A stretch of DNA of 64,000 nucleotides. Source: Chionoecetes opilio (taxonomy: Eukaryota > Arthropoda > Malacostraca > Decapoda > Majidae). Made by a program: the position numbers and the translations under genes. Within the stretch, counting starts at the first letter, position 1; the number at the start of each line of letters is the position of its first letter. Location: positions 107,238 to 171,237 of the forward strand of contig JACEEZ010015314.1 of the NCBI GenBank assembly GCA_016584305.1, given 5' to 3'. This document shows positions 1 through 32,400 of this stretch, piece after piece. A model generated the notes under the pieces. It worked only from the letters and a program-made list of their open reading frames with translations. It did no database searches and was not told the origin of the DNA.

Positions 1-93
1 GATCAATATAGCTTGTGTACTGATATATACAAACATAAGAACATAAGGAAGCTACAAGAGGCCGCGAGACTTACACGTGGTAGTTCCTATCAC

Positions 94-306
94 TTAACCC
101 CTTCACGCCCAGATCTTTCCTTTGCTATATAAAAACGTTTGTTGGTAGCCATTAAAATTACGAGAACTTACTGAATATACCAAATTAGCTAGTGGTTAAG
201 GATATTAAACAGGTCATATCTACAAAATATTGCTTATATTCATTAAAAAGCGTCTAATGGTACCCAAATTACTATGGAAATTACGTTCTGGGTCTCAAGG
301 GGTTAA
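94..306 (-). mobile_element. TTAA-flanked MITE, copy 1 (family MITE-TTAA)
   Basis: About 212 bp. It starts TTAACCCCTTCACGCCCAGA and ends CTGGGTCTCAAGGGGTTAA, so the ends are imperfect inverted repeats flanked by TTAA. TTAA targets and CCC termini are known for piggyBac-type elements; no transposase is present. I use plus orientation for copies beginning CCCCTTGAGGCCCAGAACG. Confidence 0.8.
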
Positions 307-687
307 CACAATTAGCTAGTAGTTAAGGATACTAAACAGGTCATATCTATAAAACATTGCTTATATTCATTAAAAAGCGTCTAATGGTACCCAAATTACT
401 ATGGAAATTACGTTCTGGGTCTCAAGGGGTTAACACAATTAGCTAGTAGTTAAGGATACTAAACAGGTCATATCTATAAAACATTGCTTATATTAATTAA
501 AAAGCGTCTAATGGTACCCAAATTACTATGGAAATTACGCTCTGGGTCTCAAGGGGTTAACACAATTAGCTAGTAGTTAAGGATACTAAACAGGTCATAT
601 CTATAAAACATTGCTTATATTAATTAAAAAGCGTCTAATGGTACCCAAATTACTATGGAAATTACGCTCTGGGTCGCAAGGGGTTAA
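307..687 (-). repeat. Tandem 127-bp amplification of the MITE 3' half
   Basis: Three further units with a 127-bp period, each repeating the last ~125 bp of MITE copy 1 from AATTAGCTAG to GGGGTTAA. With the end of copy 1 this makes four repeats. The last unit ends in TTAA and rejoins the interrupted LINE-A fragment. Confidence 0.85.
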
Positions 688-904
688 CACTACCTATATC
701 CACCTTTCATCCCCGTCCATGAAATTATCCAGCCTCCTTTTAAAGCTCCCTAATGACTGCACTAACTACCTGTCTACTGAGTCCATGCCAATCATTTACC
801 ACCCTATTTGTGAACCAGTTTTTCCCTATTTCTTTTTTTAATCTATGCTTTTCCAGTTTGAATCCGTAATGCCAAAGACAAAATCCAAAGCCCACTCTAT
901 GAAG

Positions 905-1490
905 AATAAATCCCTATGTTATTACTATGTTGTCGCTGTGTTACTATGGTATCCCTATGTTATTACTATGTTCTCCCTATGTTGTCGCTGTGTTACTATG
1001 GTATCCCTATGTTCTCCCTATGTTGTCGCTGTGTTATTATGGTATCCCTATGTTCTCCCTATGTTGTCGCTGTGTTACTATGGTATCCCTATGTTCTCTC
1101 TATGTTCTCCCTATGTTGTCGCTGTGTTACTATGGTATCTCTATGTTCTCCCTATGTTGTCGCTGTGTTACTATGGTATCCCTATGCTCTCCCTATGTTG
1201 TCGCTGTGTTACTATGGTATCCCTATGTTCTCCCTATGTTGTCGCTGTGTTACTATGGTATCCCTATGTTCTCTCTATGTTCTCCCTATGTTGTCGCTGT
1301 GTTACTATGGTATCCCTATGTTCTCTATGTTCTCCCTATGTTGTCGCTGTGTTACTATGGTATCCCTATGTTCTCTATGTTGTCGCTGTGTTACTATGGT
1401 ATCCCTATGTTGTCGCTGTGTTACTATGTATCTCTATGTTCTCTATGTTGTTACTATGTTCTCCCTGTGTTGTCCCTATGTTGTTACTGA
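905..1490 (+). repeat. Minisatellite of CCCTATGTT modules
   Basis: Higher-order array mixing CCCTATGTTCT modules with a module reading TTGTCGCTGTGTTACTATGG. It is open in several frames, so long spurious ORFs occur. It lies in the intron upstream of the first BTAF1 exon of the window and ends about 45 bp before that acceptor. Confidence 0.9.
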
Positions 1491-1533
1491 TCACTGTAGC
1501 TCCTCATTAATGTTTGTGTCATCGCTGTTTCAG

Positions 1534-24562
<23,029 letters not shown>

Positions 24563-24570
24563 GTCATCCA

Positions 24571-24783
24571 TTAACCCCTTCACGCCCAGATCTTTTCTTT
24601 GCTATAAAAAATTGTATGTTGTCGAGCCATAAAATTACGAAAAGTAACTGAATATACCAAATGAGTTAGTAGACAAGGATACTAAGCAGGTCAAAGCTAT
24701 AAAATATTGCTTATAGTCACTAAATATCGTCTAATGGTGCCCAAATTACAATGGAAATTACGTTGTGGGTCTCAAGGGGTTAA
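24571..24783 (-). mobile_element. MITE-TTAA copy 11 (in BTAF1 3' UTR)
   Basis: Complete copy with TTAA at both ends, starting 9 bp after the stop codon, so it is probably transcribed in the 3' UTR. Confidence 0.9.
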
Positions 24784-24884
24784 TATCCTAGACTAAAGAC
24801 TCATTCCACGTCCAGGTTTACTGGAATATAATGTCTTGTGTTGAAAGGCTTGTGCTATCCTGGAATGACCTTTTCTCATGCATG

Positions 24885-24965
24885 CTTTGACAGGAACTAC
24901 CACGTGTGGGTCTCGCGGCCTCTTGTAGCTTCCTTATTTACTTATGTTCTTATGTTCTTATGCTT
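24885..24965 (+). mobile_element. LINE-A tail
   Basis: GACAGGAACTACCACGTGTG through TTATGTTCTTATG. Confidence 0.8.
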
Positions 24966-25371
24966 CCTCATTCCTGTCTTCATGCATGCTAAGGCTCCTG
25001 CTATTTGCCCTCCATGCATGCTAAGGCTCCTGCTATTTGCCCTCCATGCAAACCTCTCTCCCTTGTTTGTTTACATCAAGCTTACAATAGATTACAGTAA
25101 GACCTTGAACTAAACTTGTTAACTTCCATTATATCTGAAAAAAACAGATACTTCAATAGTTTATCTTTACAAGGATCACTCTATTATATGCACTGAATAT
25201 CAAGTGTTTGCCTGCACTAAACAGTATTAATTAAACTCCATGAATAATATTTCCATTTCTTCCAACAGTAGATGTCCTGTGCAAACATTGTTATAGTGGA
25301 CGGCCCATCTGTTATAATCTGTGCCAATATTTGCAATCCAGTATTCCCAACCTTTCCTCTCCATTCTCCTA

Positions 25372-25628
25372 CCGCAGATAACACTACAGTCGCCAGTCAC
25401 TCGCCACTGCACTAATGTCGGCCTTAACAATATATTACAAATTTTAGCATCACTACAGACTTTTATGTGCCACTGAAGACATGTAGTGTGATGTACATAA
25501 TACAAACTACTGTGCATGCATCTTCAGTGGCACATAAAAGTCTGTAGTGATGCTAAAATTTGTAATACATTGTACCTGGCGACATTAGTGCTGTGACGAG
25601 TGACTGGCGACTATAGTGTTATCTACGG
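25372..25628. mobile_element. FB3 foldback element, copy 2
   Basis: Ends CCGCAGATAACACTACAGTC and ACTATAGTGTTATCTACGG. The arms pair through CATCACTACAGACTTTTATG and CATAAAAGTCTGTAGTGATG. Confidence 0.85.
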
Positions 25629-25859
25629 CACGACTCCCTCCGTGAACTGATCAAACAGACAATGTGATATTACATAGCCTTTTATGGCATCATCTCTTTA
25701 TTATGTAACTTATACTAATGCCTTCACTAATATATACATAAGCTTTGTTTGGTTTCAATAGGAAAGGCTTTTAACATGCTTGCTACGTGAGCTTAGGTTA
25801 TGTTATGAAACCCATCCATTCCTCTCCCACACAAGGCTCTTCTGGCTCACTATTGCACC

Positions 25860-25918
25860 TTTGTATAGTCAATAACCTTGTCGTTGGTACTTGCAAAGTG
25901 TCTAGATAGGATCAAAGT
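25860..25918 (+). mobile_element. SINE tail fragment
   Basis: TTTGTATAGTCAATAACC and GTTGGTACTTGCAAAGTGTC match the 3' part of the SINE at 14815-15005. Confidence 0.6.
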
Positions 25919-26104
25919 ATCTTGTCTTATCACATTGCACCCGCTGGCAACCTGGACTTTGGTCTTGCATTCCACACCCATGCATGTTCTGTTGCCTAGT
26001 GTCAAAGTTAGAAAAATGACAACAACAAAACCAACAGGAATAATGTGTATGGGCATCGACACATTTTTGAGAGTGTCGTCATGAAAATAAACAAAATATT
26101 GTTA

Positions 26105-26362
26105 TTATAAGAAAATTTTGGCCTATGCATCACGCCATGTTGCAGTAATTATGCCCTAAGTTACTCTCTCATATAATCAGTATTGTTATGTGTACTGCTT
26201 GTTGGTTGCAGTTATGATGCGCCTAAGTTACTCTCATTTGATCGGCATTGTTATGTGTACTGCTTGTTGGTTGCAGTTATGATGTGCCTAAGTTACTTTC
26301 ATTTGATCAGCATTGTTATGTGTACTGCTTGTTGGTTGCAGTAATGATGCGCCTAAGTTAAG
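26105..26362 (+). repeat. ~65-bp tandem repeat, three to four units
   Basis: Units share TTGTTATGTGTACTGCTTG and GTTGCAGTTATGATG. Confidence 0.85.
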
Positions 26363-27004
26363 TTTTGGATGCCTTTCTTTAATCCTGTTTCTGCATACAA
26401 GGTCGCCTCTTGTACATGATGTAAACACGCCAGTTTTTCTGTTATATTCCTGTACAAATGCCGTTTGCTACTATGTACAGTATGCCATTGTAAGATAGGA
26501 TGGGTGAGTGGTTTGCTTTGCTAATTATGCAATGAATGAAATATTGTAATGTTGGTAGCCTTGTACAGTACGTAGAGGTATTGCCTGAGATCTGAATGTC
26601 CGAGGCAGAAGACATTGTAATGTAGCTTCACTTCATAGTATCTTTAAGTTAGGAGTCATTGCAAAGATTCCTCTTCCCACACAGGCTCAGATTTATGTAG
26701 TTTGATAAGCTATTAATCTAGGACTTCGATAAACCATGACTGTAATCATGGTATTAATCTAGGACTTGCTTGACAGGGGAGCGTCCATTCTTTTCAGAAA
26801 TATACAGACTATCCTCCGTCTAGAATATGCTATGCACTCTTGGTTGACAGCACCTTGTCATGCTCTATATGTATGTCGTACGTCAGTATTACATCATATA
26901 GCATTCTTTATAATATCAAAGTTACATTCAAGTATATTCATTCAATGCCAATGTAACTTGATGCAGTATTAGTGAAGCATACACAGCACGCCGTGGCTGA
27001 GGCA
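26363..27004. other. Unassigned intergenic sequence
   Basis: Unique-looking AT-rich sequence downstream of BTAF1. I see no convincing ORF, RNA gene or repeat. Confidence 0.5.
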
Positions 27005-27712
27005 GTGTTGTGCTGTGTGGGTTAGGAGGCTGTATGGCTCTCATGAACCCTGTGTGTGGGTTAGGGGCTGTATGTGGCTCTCATGCACCCTGTGTGTGGC
27101 TCTCATGAACCCTGTGTGTGGTTAGGAGGTGTGGCTCTCATGAACCCTGTGTGTGGGTTAGGGGGCTGTGTGTGGCTCTCATGAACCCTGTGTGTGGCTC
27201 TCATGAACCCTGCCTGTGTGTGGGTTAGGAGTGTGTGGCTCTCATGAACCCTGTGTGTGGGTTAGGGGGCTGTGTGTGGCTCTCATGAACCCTGTGTGTG
27301 GCTCTATGAACCCTGTGTGTGGGTTAGGGTGTGTGGCTCTCATGAACCCTGTGTGTGGGTTAGGAGGCTGTGTGTGGGGTGGCTCTCATGAACCCCGTTG
27401 GTGTGGCTCTCATGAACCCTGTGTGTGGGTTAGGGGGCTGTGTGTGGCTCTCATGAACCCTGTGTGTGGGTTAGGAGGCTGTGTGTGGCTCTCATGAACC
27501 CTGTGTGTGGCTCTCATGGACCCTGTGTGTGGGTTAGGAGGCTGTGTGTGGCTCTCATGAACCCTGTGTGTGGGTTAGGAGGCTGTGTGTGGCTCTCATG
27601 AACCCTGTGTGTGGCTCTCATGAACCCTGTGTGTGGGTTAGGAGGCTGTGTGTGGCTCTCATGAACCCTGTGTGTTGTGTGTGTGCTCTCATGAACCTTG
27701 TGTGAGTTAGAC
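27005..27712 (+). repeat. TGTGTGGCTCTCATGAACCC minisatellite
   Basis: Irregular array of TGTGTGGCTCTCATGAACCC and TGTGTGTGGGTTAGGAGGC modules, about 40 bp per pair. Confidence 0.95.
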
Positions 27713-27924
27713 TTGCCTACAGTGGACACAGTGTCGTGCAAACAGGGCGGTGAAACTATTTTTCTAAGTTATTCCAGTGACATGATATTACCGATTTCCA
27801 AAATTTCTGTTGTGCTGGAATTCAAACATGATATTTGCCTGTGATTCAGACTGATCAGTGACTGTACTTTGACAAGGCACAGATTGAACAAGAATAAAAG
27901 AATGGAATTTATCACGGTCTCTTA

Positions 27925-28062
27925 ATTGTAGCTTCCTTATTTTCTTATGTTTTGTGTGTAGGAGAGAGAGTGAGAGTGCTAACAACTACAGGAACTACCA
28001 CGTGTAGGTCTCCCAGCCTCTTAGTAGCTTCCTGATTTTCTATATGTTCTTACGTTTCTTTT
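27925..28062 (+). mobile_element. LINE-A tail fragments
   Basis: Two TAGCTTCCT tails with GGAACTACCACGTGTAGG between. Confidence 0.75.
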
Positions 28063-28104
28063 GTTTGTTTGTTTTGAAGAATTTCGTCAGTTTTTTATGC
28101 AGCT

Positions 28105-28632
28105 GAGATGGATCTCCACTGTAACCAGACAGCTCTCTCTCAGACTACCCCTAGAGAGCTGCTGTCTGCTAGTGCTTATAGTGTTGGCCGAAGCCAGCAC
28201 CCCGGGAGGCGGGTTACAAACAGTGTTGCCAAACTAGCGCAAAATGCGCTAGTTCTGGCTTATTATTATTATTATTATTGTAGCAGCAACAGAAGCAGTA
28301 GCATTATCAATATACTGTAAAAGTAATAATTCTATAATTAATACTATAATAATAACCATTATCTAGCTACTATTACTATAATTGATAGAGGGGAGAAGAC
28401 GAAAATTTTCCTAGCGCATTTCTAGCGCATTTCATACCTCAATCGAGCTCTTTTACGTCCGACACATTTGGCATCACTGGTTACAAACCCCCGGCTAACA
28501 CCCGGTACTCATTCACTGCTGGGTGGACAGGGGCTTGGGTTTTAAGGAAACAGCCCAACTGTTTCCGCTCCGCCCGGGGATCGAACCCGGGACTTCTCTG
28601 TTGTGAACCGAGCGTGCTACCCCTACACTACC
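28105..28632 (-). mobile_element. tRNA-derived SINE, interrupted by hAT
   Basis: On the minus strand it begins GGTAGTGTAGGGGTAGCACG (box A-like) and has CCGGGTTCGATCCCCGG (box B), then a body with GCGGAAACAGTTGGGCTG and CAGCAGTGAATGAGTACC. It is a SINE rather than a tRNA gene because the tRNA 3' half is replaced by the body. Confidence 0.8.
28221..28479. mobile_element. hAT-type MITE inside the SINE
   Basis: 259 bp from CAGTGTTGCCAAACT to TTTGGCATCACTG, flanked by GTTACAAA at 28213-28220 and 28480-28487, a perfect 8-bp duplication. Confidence 0.88.
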
Positions 28633-28707
28633 AGAGTCAAGAGTCCAAGTCAAGGCCTTTTTCTACCTTTTATGACCTTTGTCGCTTAGGATCGCTTTGT
28701 AGGTCCT

Positions 28708-29062
28708 CTCCTCCTCCTCCTCCTCCTTCTCCTCCTCCTGAGCTCTTCTACACTACTATCCTCCTCCTCCTCCTCCTCCTCCTCCTTTCCTCTCCTCTAC
28801 TCTCCTCTCTTCTCATTTCCTCTCCTCTCCTCCTCCTCTCTCCTCTACTCCTCTTCTTCCTCCTCCTTTCCTCTCCTCCTCCTCCTTATATCCTCTCCTC
28901 CTCCTCCTCCTTATATCCTCTCCTCTTCCTCCTCTCCTCTTCCTCTCCTCCTCCTCTTCCTCCTTATATCCTCTCCTCCTCCTCCTCCTTATATCCTCTC
29001 CTCTTCCTCCTCCTCCTCTCCTCTTCCTCTCCTCCTCCTCCTCTCCTCTCCTCTCCTCCCCT
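28708..29062 (+). repeat. (CCT)n-rich tract
   Basis: CCT/CTT triplets with a TTATATCCTCTCC variant. Confidence 0.95.
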
Positions 29063-29164
29063 ACTTATTCTCTAGTTAGTGTAGTGTAGTTAAATCAAAC
29101 AACCATGTAAGGACCCATACTAGTCTGTTGCTGTTTGTGTTTCCTTTCTAATCCTTTGTAATCT

Positions 29165-29251
29165 CTCTCCTCTCTCTCCTCCTCCTCCTCTCCTCTCCTC
29201 TCCTTCCTACTCCTCCTCCTCCTCCTCTTCTCCTCCTCCTCCTCTTCTCCT

Positions 29252-29282
<31 letters not shown>
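29165..29282 (+). repeat. (CCT)n tract upstream of the second gene
   Basis: Pyrimidine triplets ending about 135 bp before the ATG at 29418. It could lie in the promoter or 5' UTR; no TATA box is evident. Confidence 0.9.
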
Positions 29283-29417
29283 GTTGCAATGCCAGAGTGA
29301 CGCCGCATCATCGTCATCATCAAGCAAAACATTCCCTCTGAGCCACCAGAGAGGGAAGAGTGTTTGAAGTTTGTGTTCGTTATTTTGTGTTTTAAAGCCT
29401 CTTAGCCGAGCGTCAGG

Positions 29418-29487
29418 ATGCACAGGAACGAGAACAAGCTGGAGAAGGCCAGGAAGGAGCAGGAGGAGATAGACAGGCGGCTGAGAG
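29418..29487 (+). CDS. RAP80-like exon 1
   Basis: ATG at 29418 in context GTCAGGATGC, a charged peptide MHRNENKLEKARKEQEE, then CTGAGAG|gtgaga, phase 1. Chosen because it splices in frame to exon 2. Confidence 0.7.
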
Positions 29488-32400
29488 GTGAGAAATAAGT
29501 CAAATAACCACCTTAATAACAGTTCACTTCAGTTCTGTGCGGGGTATGGAACTCTTCTTCTTCTTGTGACCTCCGCTTAGGATCGCATTTTAGGGCCTCT
29601 TCTCTTCCTCCTCCTCCTCCTCCTTCTTCTCCTCCTCCTATTCCTCCTCCTCCTCCTCCTCCTCCTCCTCCTCCTCCTCCTCCTCCTCCTCCTCCTCCTC
29701 CTCCTCCTCTTCCTCTTCCTCTTCCTCTTCCTCCTCCTCCTCTCTTCTCTTCTCTGTCGCCGATGGGAATTCTCGAAACATCAACCTTACCTACCGTAGA
29801 TAACACTAGTCGCCACGGTGCACTAATGTCGCCAGCCTGGGTCTTTAGTTAGTTGTCTTCTCGGTTTGGTTAGGTTATATGTAGCCCTGCCCTGTGGAAT
29901 ATTTACCACAATATTAATCAAAAAGACATTTCTAAACCTATTTAACATTAACCGAAAAGACTCTGAGCCTATTTGAGTCTGGGTTAGGTAATGCCGTAAC
30001 AAAAAATATAAAAATTGATTTGCTCTAATTTATTTTCTAGTTAAACGTCTATTTGTGAGTTCTTTCGTTTTTTTAGTTCATTTAAAAGTTGTCTGTGTTT
30101 TTCTGTATTTATCGATGTGTTTCTTGAGCTATTTTGGTCATTTATTGAAAACTGAAATTACTTCCACATTTTTTAAGCTAATCTATTCATCCTTTACTCA
30201 TCAATAACTTTTCCTACATCAAGTTAAGGAAGATTCTTGTGCGTTTCAATATATTTCAAGGTTTTCGCATCGTTTTCGGTATAAAATATGCGCTTAATGA
30301 GTTGATTTCGATTTTTTTTGTTTTTGTGTAGGACTGGTTTTTTGTCACTGTTTTCTATCGGCCTTATTCCTTCTTGTGTTTGAAGTGAGAGGTTGTTTGT
30401 GTGTCCTAAGTTATTCATGCACTCTCTTTGTATTGGTGTGTGTCCAGGTGACGTGTAGTTCATGTCTTTAGGGAAGGAACTCGGCTGCTTGAGTGATTTT
30501 AAATGTTACGTCATCTTAAAAACAACCATTTATTGGCTTTCTTATTGCTACTCTTAAACTAGGATCTGTAACTGTTTTTAAGATACATCCTTCACCATAT
30601 GAAAAACTCATATATTTCCCTAATTTTTAAGGCCTTCGTAAAAAAATTTTTTGTTGTTGTAAATAATGCGCTTCGATATCGTCATCTGTTCACACCCAAT
30701 ACTTTATTATTTCCTTGTTATTTTATTGGTTTTTGAGGGTGTACGTGTCCTATATATCATCACTACATATTCCGTGTTGATTCATTCATTATTTTGTGTA
30801 TTTAAGGTGTTTTTAATGAAGGGAAATAGACGGTGTTTGGGTTGGCAACTCAGGCCGCGTCTGGGGGCCGTGACGTCACGGCTGACTAGGGTTGTGCGGT
30901 ATCAACAAAATACCGGTATTGCCGATACCGGTTTTTCGGGAATAATACCGGTACGTCATCACACCGGTATCAGTCAAGATACCGGTATTGATAGGTTTTC
31001 CCCCTAATACCGGTATTATCGGTACCGGTATTGATATTTTTCATGCCCATCTTTGTACTTTTACTCATCTCATTTATTTTTCTCACCCAATTCTCGTCCT
31101 TCATTCATTCATTCATTCATTACATTCATCATTCATTCATTCATTCATTCATTCATTCATTCATTCATACATTCATTCATTGATTCTTTCATTCATACAT
31201 TAATTAATTAATTATTTATGTTATGTTTTAATGCTGTGTAATGTTGTTGTGCTGTGTTATGTTCTAATGATGTGTTATGTTCTAATGCTGTGTTATGTTC
31301 TTATGCTGTGTTATGTTTTAATGCTTTGTTATGTTGATGTACTGTGTTGTGCAGAGGCGGGCATGTACGAGTTGGACCTCAGCCCGGGCATGAAGGCTCA
31401 GATGCTGCAGATGCTTGAGGAGTCGTGTGAGTCAGCGCGCCTGGAGGAGGAGGAGCGACTCAACAGCATACGATGGGAGCAGCAGATCCTGGCACAGGCT
31501 GACTCCAACAGCTGTGCCACACAGCAGGTGAGGGCAAGGGCGTGGACAAGGCAAGGCATGGACCCTTCACACCCAGATCTTTCCTTGGCTATATCAAATG
31601 GTCTGTTGTCATCCATAAAATTAGGAAAAACTAACTTAATATACCAAATTAGTTAGTGGACAAGGGTACTAAACAGTTCATAACTATGAGATATTGCTTA
31701 TAGTCACTAAAATCGTCTAATGGTACCCAAATTACAATGGAAATTACGTTTAACCCCTTGAGGCCCAGAATGTAATTTCCAATGTAATTATACAACCATT
31801 AGACAATTTTAATGAATCTAAGCAATATTTTATAGATACCAGTAAAACGCATTAATCGGCGAAGGATGAGCGAGCCCGTAGAAACCCGCCACACGTGCGG
31901 CGGGTTTTGGGTGCGGCGTGCGGGTGTGGCGTGCGTGTGGCAGGAGAGTCACCCGGACTCTCGATAGCAAGGATATTTGTCTGCTGTCATCTAAACTGCA
32001 TTTACCTTTGCCTTTTTACGCTGAAACTGTAGGGATTGAATGGGGCATCAGATAGCGAAGACCGCTTGTCAATCGGAAGCGGGATTCCAAAGATATAAGC
32101 TCCTGAAAAGCGTGATGGTCGGCCGGGTCGGGTCGGGTCGGCTGCTTAACCTGGAAAAATCCGAGTGAGTGAGGACTCGTGAGCACCTCGCGCTCGCTCG
32201 TAATGACCTGTTTAGTATTGTCGGCTAGGTAATTTGGTATATTAAGCTATTTTTCGTAATGGTATGGCTAACAACAGACAATTTTATATAGCCAAGGAAA
32301 GATGTGGGCGTGAAGGGGTTAGGTAACTTCCATAACAAAGCCGGCTATTTAGAACAACACTGTTTTTATTTGGTCCACAGGAAAGTGATGACAGAATAAT

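Larger units (their letters stand above)
34..870 (-). mobile_element. LINE 3'-end fragment (family LINE-A), split by a MITE
   Basis: Reverse-strand copy of a retroposon tail seen many times here. Read on the minus strand it runs from a C-terminal LINE peptide ([12 protein letters not shown]) through GGAACTACCACGTG and CTCTTGTAGCTTCC to a (TTATGTTC)n tail. The copy at 19078-19490 has the same sequence uninterrupted; here it is split at its TTAA by the MITE at 94-687. Confidence 0.75.

Noticed and set aside
28570..28632. Possible tRNA gene (minus strand)
   Set aside because: Box A and box B are present but the 3' tRNA half and acceptor stem are replaced by SINE body; the same holds for 14815-15005 and 50110-50190.
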